From NCBI GenBank assembly GCA_014383215.1, contig JACNIG010000304.1, positions 1 through 38,285 on the forward strand: a DNA stretch of 38,285 nucleotides, in the 5' to 3' direction. Positions 8,297 through 16,423 of the stretch are shown piece by piece. The notes beneath the pieces were generated by a model. That model worked only from the letters and a program-made list of their open reading frames with translations. It was not told where the DNA came from and ran no database searches. The stretch's first letter is position 1; each line of letters opens with the position of its first letter. The position numbers and the translations under genes are program-made. This DNA comes from Candidatus Desulfatibia vada (lineage in GTDB: Bacteria > Desulfobacterota > Desulfobacteria > Desulfobacterales > UBA11574).

Positions 8297-8534
8297 TTAA
8301 GAATGATATTAAGGGGAAAAAGTCTTTTTTATCAATACCCCTAAAGGACGCCAGGCCGCTCCTCAAACAAAGTGCTCCTCAAGCGCAACACTCCAGTGAC
8401 AAATGACGCGCTTTTATTTGCGAGGTCTTACCGATCTAAACGAAATTATGAGACCTTTGAAAAACGCCCCCTTTTGCCCAATTCCGGCGGCTGAAACGGA
8501 ACGTTATTTTGAAAACAGCTATAAAAGGAAGGTT

Positions 8535-8786
8535 GGTTGTGCACCCTCTGTCGTATCTTTTCTGAAACACATTCACCATATGTATGACCGAGACCGATCC
8601 GTGACACAGACTGCATTACTTATCGCTGCTTCCTTCCGGACCTGACGAGGTTCGTAACCGTCTGTTGCGCGGCGGTCGGTCAAAATGAAGAATAGAGTCC
8701 CAAATCAAACCCTCTAGAGGGAATTCAGCCCCGCATAAAGCGGATTTCGGGAAAAGGGCACCGCTAGCTCCCCGCCTAGCACAACC
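8535..8786 (-). ncRNA. ffs: Signal recognition particle RNA, large type with Alu domain
   Basis: The RNA of the particle that targets nascent membrane proteins to the translocon. On the minus strand the S-domain tip reads CAGGTCCGGAAGGAAGCAGC, the near-invariant Ffh-binding loop (about 8627-8646), on a long helix: TGACCGA near 8682-8676 pairs with TCGGTCA near 8591-8585, and CAACAGAC with GTCTGTGT. Upstream of this is a second domain with TGCTAGGCGGGGAGCTAGCG, GGTGCCC and CTGAATTCCCT, closely resembling the Alu domain of the Bacillus subtilis scRNA. The 3' part ends CGACAGAGGGTGCACAACC, again like the Bacillus RNA. The terminal GGTTGTGC (8786-8779) pairs perfectly with GCACAACC (8542-8535), which fixes the ends at about 252 nt. 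Exact ends are inferred from pairing. Confidence 0.92.
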
Positions 8787-8795
8787 ATGGATATG

Positions 8796-8822
8796 AGTAT
8801 AACCCAAAAGCATTTTTTTCAA
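8796..8822 (-). promoter_or_regulatory. Predicted promoter of the SRP RNA
   Basis: On the minus strand TTGAAA (8822-8817) precedes TATACT (8801-8796) with a 15-base spacer. The expected start, about 7 bases after the -10, falls near 8788, next to the first base of the terminal SRP helix at 8786. The spacer is shorter than ideal. Confidence 0.5.
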
Positions 8823-8898
8823 GTTAAAAAAAGCTTTGCCTGATAACACAAGATAAATGATATTGTTAATTTCCAAACCCTGTATTCAGTGTTTTTTA

Positions 8899-8927
8899 TT
8901 GACATTGCTCTGTTTCTATCATAGGTA
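8899..8927 (+). promoter_or_regulatory. Possible promoter of the DUF3568-like/tilS genes
   Basis: TTGACA at 8899-8904, 17-base spacer, then TAGGTA at 8922-8927, about 55 bases before the lipoprotein start. The -10 is poor, so this is tentative. It is divergent from the SRP RNA promoter. Confidence 0.35.
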
Positions 8928-8981
8928 AAATTTGCTTGGAAATCTTAAAAATTGCGCGTTATGTAAAGGAAAATCAGGCTC

Positions 8982-9377
8982 ATGACACGAAATCTGTTGC
9001 TGCCGGTTATATTATCTTGTTATTTGATTACGGTCGGGTGTGCCGCCGTAGTCACCGGAGCTGCTGCAGGCGCCGGTGCGTATACTTATATGAACGGTGA
9101 GTTGTCACGGTTTTATCAAGCGCCGTTTGATACAACCAACCAGGCATGTACGGCAACATTGCAAAAACTGAAAATAGCGATAACTGAAGAAGCATCTGAC
9201 GGCATTAATGCAACAATTAAAGCCAAACGAACTGATGGAACACCGGTAACTGTAAATACTGAGATGGTCGAGCCCAGAATTACGAAAGTTTCCGTCCGTT
9301 CCGGCATGGTAGGAATATGGGATAAAAACGTTTCCGAGTTGATTCATGCCAGCATCGCGCAAAGGCTACAAAAATAA
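8982..9377 (+). CDS. DUF3568-like small lipoprotein
   Basis: A 131-residue exported protein. A hydrophobic leader (LLLPVILSCYLITVGC) ends in Cys20, the likely lipidation site, followed by a glycine/alanine stretch AAVVTGAAAGAGAYTYMNGEL. The rest looks like the DUF3568 family: a YQAPFDTTNQACTATLQKLK segment and alternating strands such as INATIKAKRTDGTPVTVNTE. The family is common in Desulfobacterota; its function is unknown. The gene ends 32 bases inside the annotated tilS start, so the two are probably co-transcribed. SD is AAAGGA at about 8965-8970. Confidence 0.75.
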   Translation: MTRNLLLPVILSCYLITVGCAAVVTGAAAGAGAYTYMNGELSRFYQAPFDTTNQACTATLQKLKIAITEEASDGINATIKAKRTDGTPVTVNTEMVEPRITKVSVRSGMVGIWDKNVSELIHASIAQRLQK

Positions 9378-10803
9378 ATTGTTGCGGATCGTTGAGCAAA
9401 CCGTTACAGCCTATGGAATGTTCGAGCCGCATGATGCGGTTCTTGTCGGGGTGTCCGGAGGACCGGACTCAGTGGCTCTTCTGCACGCCCTTGTCACTTT
9501 AGCTTCCAGATTCTCCCTCAAGCTTGGGGTCGCACACCTGAATCATAGCTTGCGCCTGCAAGATTCAGACGATGACGCCAAATTCGTTGAATCACTGGCC
9601 GGCAAATACGACTTGCCCTTCCATCTCCATAAAGCTGATGTTCGTAAATATCAGCTTGAAAACAGACTCTCCCTGGAAGAAGCCGCCAGACGCATTCGTT
9701 ACGCCTTTTTTATGGATGTGGCCGCAAGCAATCATTTCGACAAAATTGCCCTGGGCCACCATTGTGACGATAATGCCGAACTGGTCCTGATGAATCTGTT
9801 TAGAGGAAGCGGCCCCCTTGGCATTGCAGGTATTCCTCCGGTAAGAAGCGGCAAAATCGTACGCCCCTTTATAAAGTTAAGACGAACCGATATTATTGAG
9901 TATTTAAAGCTAAAAAAGCTAAAATATGTTTCCGACAGATCCAATTTGGACCAAAGGCACTTGCGCAACAGAGTCCGTCATCATTTAATTCCGTTACTGG
10001 AAACCTCCTACAATCCAAATATCATCGCAACCCTTAACCGTTCGGCTTCAATTATAAGCGCCGAAGAAGAATGGATGGACGCAGCTGTAAAACCTCTCTT
10101 TCATGGGGCTGTCTTGAACGCAACAAAAAACACCCTTTCCCTTGCGGTTTCAGGGCTTGAAGGTCTCCCGATAGCCGCCTTGCGACGGATAATTCGTCAA
10201 GCCATTGCAAAGATCAAAGGAGACTTAAGGCGCATTACCTTTGCCCATATCGATTCCGTGGTCTGCCTTTTGGAAAATAGGCGAGCCTATGGAAATCTTG
10301 ATTTGCCAGATCAAGTCAGAGTTCAGCGCCGTCAAGACTTGCTGCTGATTTCCAAAGAGAAAAAAGCGTTACGTGACCTTTATTTGAAAGCCGCCGCAGA
10401 TGAAACGCCTGCTTATGAGTACATGCTGGAGAAGCCCGGAACGGTTTTTATCGCAGAGATTGACGCACAGGTGAAATTGTCTGAAATCAGGTCTGGCGAT
10501 CGGCCTGATTTCAGTCTTACTGGACAACAGGCCGGTTTTTTTGATATGGATAGACTGAGTTTCCCGCTAATTATAAGAAATTTTCGTCCGGGAGATCGTT
10601 TTCAACCGCTCGGTATGACCGGGACCCAAAAGTTAAAAGATTTTTTTGTCAATCAAAAAGTCCCGAGAAGCCAACGCGCACAATGCCCCATCCTTCTGTG
10701 CCGGGGTAAAATAATCTGGGTGGTGGGCCATCGTATCGATGAATCTGTGAAAGTGATACCGTCGACCGGCACCATCCTTAAAGGAGAACTTATACTTGCC
10801 TAA
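9346..10803 (+). CDS. tilS: tRNA(Ile)-lysidine synthase TilS
   Basis: A 485-residue ATP-dependent enzyme that puts lysine on C34 of the AUA-reading isoleucine tRNA, making lysidine. It is essential for decoding AUA. The PP-loop SGGPDS lies at 37-42 (GVSGGPDSVALLHAL), followed by GVAHLNHSLR and LGHHCDDNAELVLMNLFRG. The substrate-binding region and the C-terminal TilS domain (IIRNFRPGDRFQPLGM, KLKDFFVNQKVPRSQR) are all present. The ATG used overlaps the lipoprotein gene by 32 bases and has a weak SD. TTG at 9379 (12th codon), just after the upstream stop, is a reasonable alternative start that would not touch the catalytic loop. Confidence 0.95.
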   Translation: MPASRKGYKNKLLRIVEQTVTAYGMFEPHDAVLVGVSGGPDSVALLHALVTLASRFSLKLGVAHLNHSLRLQDSDDDAKFVESLAGKYDLPFHLHKADVRKYQLENRLSLEEAARRIRYAFFMDVAASNHFDKIALGHHCDDNAELVLMNLFRGSGPLGIAGIPPVRSGKIVRPFIKLRRTDIIEYLKLKKLKYVSDRSNLDQRHLRNRVRHHLIPLLETSYNPNIIATLNRSASIISAEEEWMDAAVKPLFHGAVLNATKNTLSLAVSGLEGLPIAALRRIIRQAIAKIKGDLRRITFAHIDSVVCLLENRRAYGNLDLPDQVRVQRRQDLLLISKEKKALRDLYLKAAADETPAYEYMLEKPGTVFIAEIDAQVKLSEIRSGDRPDFSLTGQQAGFFDMDRLSFPLIIRNFRPGDRFQPLGMTGTQKLKDFFVNQKVPRSQRAQCPILLCRGKIIWVVGHRIDESVKVIPSTGTILKGELILA

Positions 10804-10842
10804 TTGGCAATAATGGTTAATATAACTCTTATAAATTCGAAA

Positions 10843-10875
10843 TCGTAAAAAGGTCGTTTCTCTGAATTTTTACGA
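10843..10875. promoter_or_regulatory. Hairpin in the tilS-ftsH gap
   Basis: TCGTAAAAA (10843-10851) and TTTTTACGA (10867-10875) form a perfect 9-bp stem with a 15-base loop. The right arm belongs to a motif (TTTTTACGAG-ATC-TTAA) that recurs at 19758-19788 and 28683-28713. There is no T-run after the stem, so a terminator is doubtful. Confidence 0.45.
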
Positions 10876-10906
10876 GATCATTAATCGTTAGCAGGGGGTA
10901 AGACTT

Positions 10907-12850
10907 TTGAATCCATTTTACAAAAATCTGGCGCTATGGCTGGTCATCACGCTGATGATGGTCATGCTATATAATCTGTTTAATCAACAGCATCTGGCTG
11001 AAACAAAGATCAGTTACACCGAATTTCTTGGCATGGTCGAAAACGAGCGTGTCAGCGAAGTCATTATCCAGGGACAAGAACTCATTGTAACGGATTTAAA
11101 CCACAACCGCCTAAAGGTATATGCACCCCAGGATGCGGACCTGATTAAGATCCTCAGAAATAAGGGGATTGCAATCAGTGCCAAACCACCGGCTGAATCT
11201 CCCTGGTATATGTCAGTCCTGGTTTCGTGGTTCCCGATGATTGTACTCATTGGCGTATGGATTTTTTTCATGCGCCAGATGCAATCCGGCGGCGGCAAAG
11301 CCATGTCTTTCGGCAAGAGCCGGGCTCGACTGCAATCAGACCAGTCAAAGAAAGTAACTTTTGAAGATGTTGCCGGAATTGATGAGGCCAAAGAAGAACT
11401 GGGCGAAATTGTCGAGTTTCTCAAGGAGCCCAAAAAATTTACACGCCTTGGCGGCCGAATACCTAAAGGTGTTCTACTGATGGGATCTCCGGGTACCGGC
11501 AAAACCTTACTGGCGCGTGCTATCGCCGGGGAGGCCGATGTTCCGTTCTTTAATATCAGCGGCTCGGATTTTGTAGAAATGTTTGTCGGCGTGGGTGCCT
11601 CCCGGGTCAGAGACCTTTTTGTCCAGGGTAAAAAGAATGCGCCCTGCATAATCTTCATCGACGAAATCGATGCCGTCGGCAGGCACCGGGGAGCAGGCCT
11701 GGGAGGCGGACACGACGAAAGAGAACAGACCTTAAATCAGCTTCTGGTTGAAATGGACGGATTTGAATCGAATGAAGGCGTGATCCTTATATCCGCTACA
11801 AACCGGCCTGATGTCCTGGATCCGGCCCTGCTGCGCCCGGGGCGTTTCGACCGCCAGGTGGTTGTACCCCTGCCTGACATTTTAGGCCGCGAACAAATAT
11901 TAAAAGTACACATGCAAAAAACACCGGTGGGCCCTGACGTGAACCTTGTCGTCCTTGCTAAGGGTACACCCGGCTTTTCCGGTGCAGACCTGGAAAACCT
12001 TGTTAATGAGGCCGCCCTTCTGGGGGCCAAAAGGAACAAGGAAAAAATCGACATGTCCGACCTGGACGATGCCAAGGACAAGGTTTACATGGGTCTGGAA
12101 CGCAAATCGAAAGTCATCAGGGAGGAAGACCGCAAAACAACGGCATATCATGAAGGCGGACATGCCCTGGTAGCCCGTTTGCTGCCCGGAACAGACGCCG
12201 TCAACAAGATTACCATTATTCCCAGGGGACATGCGGCCGGGATTACGTGGTTTTTACCCGAAGAGAGCGACTTTAAATATAAAGACCAGCTTGAAAGCGA
12301 ATTGTCGGTAGCCTTGGGCGGGCGCGTGGCCGAAGAGATTGTTTTTAACCGCATCAGTACCGGCGCCGCCAACGATATCAAACGGGCCACGGAGGTTGCC
12401 CAGAAAATGGTGCGGAGCTGGGGCATGAGTGATGAACTGGGCCCGCTTTCTTATGCCAAAGGCGAAGAGCATGTTTTCTTAGGACGCGAAATTGCGCAGC
12501 ACAGAGACTATTCCGACACAACAGCGAGAAAAATTGACGAAGAAATCAACAAACTGATCGATAATGCCTACAAACGCGCCAAGAAAGTTATAAAGGAAAA
12601 TGTAGATGTACTGCATGCCCTGGCCGATCGCCTGCTTGAAAAAGAAACCGTCATGGGCGCCGAACTGGATGAACTGATCAGCTCCATGAAACCGGGGTTT
12701 GAGTTCCCATCAAAGCATGGTGAAGGCCGAAAGAAGGTAAAGGAAACGCACGCCCAAGCCGAAACAAAGGCAGAGATTATAGATACAGCAGAAGCTCAGG
12801 ATGCAGCAGCACCTGAAACCGAAACAAAAACAGAAGCTTCCGACAAGTAA
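10907..12850 (+). CDS. ftsH: ATP-dependent zinc metalloprotease FtsH
   Basis: A 647-residue inner-membrane AAA+ protease that degrades misassembled membrane proteins and selected regulators. Two membrane helices (about 8-24 and 104-122) flank a periplasmic domain. The AAA module has Walker A GSPGTGKT (193-200), Walker [12 protein letters not shown] (248-258), the pore residues MFVGVG (225-230) and the second region of homology [19 protein letters not shown]. The zinc site HEGGH is at 415-419. The tail after about residue 605 is hydrophilic, Ala/Glu/Lys-rich and poorly conserved. The start is TTG, supported by GGGGG at 10894-10898 and by the family N-terminus ([12 protein letters not shown]). 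It is followed by folP. Confidence 0.98.
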   Translation: MNPFYKNLALWLVITLMMVMLYNLFNQQHLAETKISYTEFLGMVENERVSEVIIQGQELIVTDLNHNRLKVYAPQDADLIKILRNKGIAISAKPPAESPWYMSVLVSWFPMIVLIGVWIFFMRQMQSGGGKAMSFGKSRARLQSDQSKKVTFEDVAGIDEAKEELGEIVEFLKEPKKFTRLGGRIPKGVLLMGSPGTGKTLLARAIAGEADVPFFNISGSDFVEMFVGVGASRVRDLFVQGKKNAPCIIFIDEIDAVGRHRGAGLGGGHDEREQTLNQLLVEMDGFESNEGVILISATNRPDVLDPALLRPGRFDRQVVVPLPDILGREQILKVHMQKTPVGPDVNLVVLAKGTPGFSGADLENLVNEAALLGAKRNKEKIDMSDLDDAKDKVYMGLERKSKVIREEDRKTTAYHEGGHALVARLLPGTDAVNKITIIPRGHAAGITWFLPEESDFKYKDQLESELSVALGGRVAEEIVFNRISTGAANDIKRATEVAQKMVRSWGMSDELGPLSYAKGEEHVFLGREIAQHRDYSDTTARKIDEEINKLIDNAYKRAKKVIKENVDVLHALADRLLEKETVMGAELDELISSMKPGFEFPSKHGEGRKKVKETHAQAETKAEIIDTAEAQDAAAPETETKTEASDK

Positions 12851-12898
12851 CCGGCATCTTAAAAGTGAGACCTTTTAAATATAACCGAGCACTTTGAA

Positions 12899-13768
12899 AT
12901 GGGCATCTATAATCTCTTGTGGGGTGAACACAGCCTTGTTTTAGGTAAGCAAACCCGCATAATGGGCATTTTGAATATAACCCCCGATTCTTTTTCAGAC
13001 GGGGGTAATTTTTTTGCATTCGACAAGGCGGTGGCTCAAGGCCAAAAATTGTACCAAGATGGAGCTGACATTCTCGATGTCGGGGGAGAATCGACGCGCC
13101 CATTCTCTGATCAGGTGCCTGTGGAAGAAGAAATCCGCCGGGTTGTACCGGTAATTGAAAAACTTGCATCCCGGGTTTCGATTCCCATTTCCATCGATAC
13201 TACCAAGGCTGAAGTGGCCCGCAGGGCTCTTGAAGCCGGCGCCTCCATCATCAACGATGTGTCGGCGCTGCGCCTTGATGATAATTTGGCAAAACTGGCG
13301 GCTGAATACGATGTTCCGGTTATTTTAATGCACATGCTCGGAACGCCTAAAACCATGCAAGTTGCTCCCGCATATGATGATCTTATTTTAGAAATTAAAA
13401 CCTTTCTTGAAAAAGCTATCGAGCGTGCTGTAGAAAAAGGGATTGCAAAGTCAAAGATAATAATCGATCCGGGAGTCGGTTTTGGAAAAACAGTAGAGCA
13501 CAACCTTTCACTAATTGGGCATCTTAGTCAATTCAAAGCGCTGGATGTTCCCATTATGATCGGACCTTCCAGAAAAGCGTTTTTGCGCAACATCCTTAAA
13601 GACAAAAATCGTAAAGATATTCAGCCTGACTTGCCGGTGGTGGAGACCGGCACCCAGGCAGCGGTTGCGGCTTCAGCTTTAAATGGTGCCCACATTATAA
13701 GGGTCCATAACGTTGCCGATACGCGCGCTACTTTGAAAATTATTGATGCTATAAAAAATTCGCCATGA
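12899..13768 (+). CDS. folP: Dihydropteroate synthase FolP
   Basis: A 289-residue TIM-barrel enzyme that joins 6-hydroxymethyl-dihydropterin pyrophosphate to p-aminobenzoate in folate synthesis, the target of sulfonamides. Signatures: MGILNITPDSFSDGG (about 22-36), GADILDVGGESTRP (about 55-68), SIDTTKAEVARRALEAGA, IIDPGVGFGKT, and the substrate-binding SRKAFL and HIIRVHNVADT near the end. The length is normal. The SD is weak. It follows ftsH by 48 bp and its stop overlaps the next ATG by 4 bases (ATGA), so translation of the YbbR-domain protein is coupled to it. Confidence 0.96.
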   Translation: MGIYNLLWGEHSLVLGKQTRIMGILNITPDSFSDGGNFFAFDKAVAQGQKLYQDGADILDVGGESTRPFSDQVPVEEEIRRVVPVIEKLASRVSIPISIDTTKAEVARRALEAGASIINDVSALRLDDNLAKLAAEYDVPVILMHMLGTPKTMQVAPAYDDLILEIKTFLEKAIERAVEKGIAKSKIIIDPGVGFGKTVEHNLSLIGHLSQFKALDVPIMIGPSRKAFLRNILKDKNRKDIQPDLPVVETGTQAAVAASALNGAHIIRVHNVADTRATLKIIDAIKNSP

Positions 13769-14697
13769 CCAACCACAGACTTTGGGCCATTTTCCGCCGC
13801 AGGCATGAAAAGTGGCTTGTTTTTTGCTTTTTATTGGGAGTTACGGCCGTTTTATCGTGTTCCGGCTTTACTGCCCATGAAGCCGAATTGTTTATTCCTG
13901 TTGAGATTAGCGGAATACCTTCGGAATTGACCGTTACCGGATCTCATTTAAAAGGCATAGAGGTTCGTGTTCGAGGTCCGAAATCCGCCCTTGAGACCCT
14001 TGCTAAGCTGAAACCTAAATATTTGCTGGACCTCTCCGGTGCAGGTGTCGGTGTCAAGACGATTTATTTCGACCAGAACCGTATTGCCCTGCCCAAAGGT
14101 GTTACGATCATTCAGATCAGTCCAGAGCTTCTAACTGTCAGGATAGAAAGAGAAATTAAAAAGGAGCTTCCTGTTATTATTTCTCTTTCCGGCAAACCGG
14201 CCTCAGGCTTTATCGTTGCCGGTGCTGTCGCGAAACCATCGTCGGCTGTCCTGCGAGGACCGCAAAATATTCTGGAAACTATGGAAAAAGTCCTGACAAA
14301 ACCGATTGATATTAAAGGGATGTCGGAGACTTTTAAAAAAGAAGTGGCCCTTGACCTTGTTGAAGACCTTGAGGTCATCTCTGCTTCAAAAGTTGTTTTT
14401 GCTGAAATATTGATTGAAGAAAAGATTGCCGCAAAGCTTTATCATGATATTCTCGTTGAAGGCCGAGACACGCAGTATCAATACAGCGTTTCACCACCCG
14501 GCGTAAATATTGAGGTAAAAGGACCGGTTAATCTCCTTGAAAAGCTTTATGCTGAAAAAGGCATAAAAGTATATGTTGATCTCAAAGGCCTAAAGCCCGG
14601 CATGTATGTAAGACGTGCGTCCATTACACTACCGCTGAAAACGACCCTTGTCGGTGCTGAGCCCGAAATATTTACTGTAAAGATATATAACCCATAA
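13765..14697 (+). CDS. YbbR-domain (CdaR-like) membrane-anchored protein
   Basis: A 310-residue protein with one N-terminal membrane helix (about 17-34) and about three YbbR repeats facing the periplasm: around 46-130, 135-215 and 225-308. Each has the strand-loop pattern seen in GSHLKGIEVRVRGPKSALETL and AVLRGPQNILETM. In bacteria with the membrane diadenylate cyclase CdaA, a YbbR protein (CdaR) is encoded next to it and modulates cyclic di-AMP production. Here no cdaA-like gene is present between folP and this gene, the place where I would expect it. Its partner, if any, lies elsewhere. It overlaps folP by 4 bases. Confidence 0.85.
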   Translation: MTNHRLWAIFRRRHEKWLVFCFLLGVTAVLSCSGFTAHEAELFIPVEISGIPSELTVTGSHLKGIEVRVRGPKSALETLAKLKPKYLLDLSGAGVGVKTIYFDQNRIALPKGVTIIQISPELLTVRIEREIKKELPVIISLSGKPASGFIVAGAVAKPSSAVLRGPQNILETMEKVLTKPIDIKGMSETFKKEVALDLVEDLEVISASKVVFAEILIEEKIAAKLYHDILVEGRDTQYQYSVSPPGVNIEVKGPVNLLEKLYAEKGIKVYVDLKGLKPGMYVRRASITLPLKTTLVGAEPEIFTVKIYNP

Positions 14698-14735
14698 AAA
14701 GTTTGAAATGAGCTAAATCAAAGGAATTTAAAATT

Positions 14736-15500
14736 ATGCTACTGGTTATCGATGTGGGGAACACAAATACTGTAATCGGTGTATATGATGGCAAACATTT
14801 AATTAAAGATTGGCGGATACGTACCGAAAGGCGCACTACTGAAGATGAGTTTTATGTCTTGGCCAGAGGTCTGTTTGCCGAAGGCAATATCGGCTCCAAG
14901 AATATCGCCAAAACCATTATTTCCTGCGTGGTTCCGCCCATGGTAACCATTCTCGATTCTTTCTGCCGCAAATATCTGGGGCACCGGCCGCACTGGGTTG
15001 ATGCCGGGTCTTTTCCGAGCATCCCGATACGATGCAAAAATCCATCTGAAATTGGGGCCGACCGCATCGTTAACGCGGTTGCTGCATTTGATAAGTATCG
15101 CACCAGCCTTGTTATCATAGATTTTGGAACCGCAACAACCTTTGATGCCATTTCAGAGGCCGGGGAATACCTCGGCGGCGCAATCAGCCCTGGAATTATG
15201 ATCGCTGCCGAGGCCCTGTTTATGAAGGCCTCTAAACTTCCCCGGGTTGAAATTTTCGTTCCTCCTGAAAACGTGATCGGCAAAGATACCGCCAGCAGTA
15301 TTAAGGCGGGAATTATTTTTGGCTATGCCGGTCTTGTGGATGGAATGGTGAAACGCATGCAGGCGGAGATGGGCACAAACGCCAAGGTAATTGCTACCGG
15401 CGGTTTGGCGAAGCTTATGCAGCAAGTGTCTGAAACCATTGAAGCTGTTGAACCGGCCTTGACGCTGGAGGGGTTGCGGATTATCAGCAACAACTTGTGA
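14736..15500 (+). CDS. coaX: Type III pantothenate kinase CoaX
   Basis: A 254-residue ASKHA-fold kinase for the first step of coenzyme A synthesis (pantothenate to 4'-phosphopantothenate). The phosphate-1 motif DVGNTNTVIGVYD (6-18), GADRIVNAVAAFDKY (about 107-121) and the adenosine/phosphate motif VIIDFGTATTFDAI (about 127-140) are all in place. The GGAISPGI stretch that contacts pantothenate follows. The SD is AAAGGAA at about 14719-14725. It is the last gene of the ftsH-folP-YbbR-coaX run. A stem-loop with GCCCAT/ATGGGC arms around 15529-15569 follows and may end the transcript. Confidence 0.95.
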   Translation: MLLVIDVGNTNTVIGVYDGKHLIKDWRIRTERRTTEDEFYVLARGLFAEGNIGSKNIAKTIISCVVPPMVTILDSFCRKYLGHRPHWVDAGSFPSIPIRCKNPSEIGADRIVNAVAAFDKYRTSLVIIDFGTATTFDAISEAGEYLGGAISPGIMIAAEALFMKASKLPRVEIFVPPENVIGKDTASSIKAGIIFGYAGLVDGMVKRMQAEMGTNAKVIATGGLAKLMQQVSETIEAVEPALTLEGLRIISNNL

Positions 15501-15631
15501 GAAATTCGGGTTATCCCAGTTCTAGTCGAGGCCCATCTCCGCTTATATTTTTTTAATAAAAATGGGCAGAATACCTTCAATCAACAATCATCCATCGAAA
15601 ATCATCAATCTCATCTGGTGAGAAAGGCGGG

Positions 15632-16324
15632 TTAGGCCTTGCCGAATTTTATCAGCGTCTCCTTAAAGACGCGGTAAAAGGCGGTGTTGTCCGCTACGGC
15701 GCGTTTAAGAATCTTTTCGCAATCATCGATGTTTTTTTGATTAATCACAAGGTTGACGCTCTTGTTAAAAGCCGCCATGTTGTCGTTGGTGCGGAAACGA
15801 TCGGTAACTAGGGCCACGAAGATGTTGCGCCGGGTGACCATAGGAAGCTGATCCAGGTATTTAAGGACATTGTTCAGGTCCGGGTTCGAGGTGTCAAACA
15901 ACTCATTGATTACTACCATGTCAAAAACGTGAAAACGCATCTGCTTGAGAACTTCCCTGGCTGAATCCGGTTCGGTGGTATGATACCCCAAATTATCCAG
16001 AGCTTTTCTGATTTTTGATCGGACGGTCTGGTCCGGCTCGCATAAAAGGGCTGTCTCGGCGCCTTCTTCAAGGAAATCAAAAGGTTTTGCTTCGGCGTCG
16101 TAGGCATCGGCATCCACTTCATCGAGGAGAGTTTTTTCTTTAGCCGGTTCTGGTTCGGCCGCCGGTGCCGGGGTCTCTTTTGGAGGCGGAGGCGCATCAG
16201 CGCGGGCGTCAATGGAAATTTTGTTCTGGCACTTGGGGCAGGTCACCGCAAAGGCCTGCCCTTTGGGAATTTTCTCATCCGGAATTTTGAACTTGGCCGG
16301 GCACTTGTCACAGGCGACATCCAT
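15632..16324 (-). CDS. Zinc-ribbon plus receiver-like protein downstream of pilU
   Basis: A 230-residue protein. Residues 1-38 form an MJ0042-type zinc ribbon (DKCPAKFKIPDEKIPKGQAF...CPKC, cysteine pairs 5/8 and 29/32). A Pro/Ala/Glu-rich linker follows (about 44-85), and the last 140 residues look like a divergent response-regulator receiver domain (ALLCEPDQTVRSKIRKALDNLGYHT, then FDMVVINELFD at the position of the phospho-Asp strand). The usual phosphorylatable Asp reads as Asn/Glu, so it is probably not phosphorylated. It is the last gene of the minus-strand pilT-pilU cluster and has a GAGGAG SD. A role in pilus or motility control is inferred from position only. Confidence 0.75.
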   Translation of the reverse strand: MDVACDKCPAKFKIPDEKIPKGQAFAVTCPKCQNKISIDARADAPPPPKETPAPAAEPEPAKEKTLLDEVDADAYDAEAKPFDFLEEGAETALLCEPDQTVRSKIRKALDNLGYHTTEPDSAREVLKQMRFHVFDMVVINELFDTSNPDLNNVLKYLDQLPMVTRRNIFVALVTDRFRTNDNMAAFNKSVNLVINQKNIDDCEKILKRAVADNTAFYRVFKETLIKFGKA

Positions 16325-16423
16325 GATTTTCTCCTCTATAGATATTATACTGTACTCGGTTACACCTCAATTGAGCGTAAACAAAATGGGAAAATATTTT
16401 AGTTGTTTGATTTGTTATGTATT

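Noticed and set aside
8403-8645. 80-codon open frame on the plus strand
   Set aside because: It runs antisense through the SRP RNA, has no ribosome-binding site and resembles no protein.
8616-8876. 86-codon open frame on the minus strand
   Set aside because: It reads through the SRP RNA and its promoter; the RNA match is decisive.
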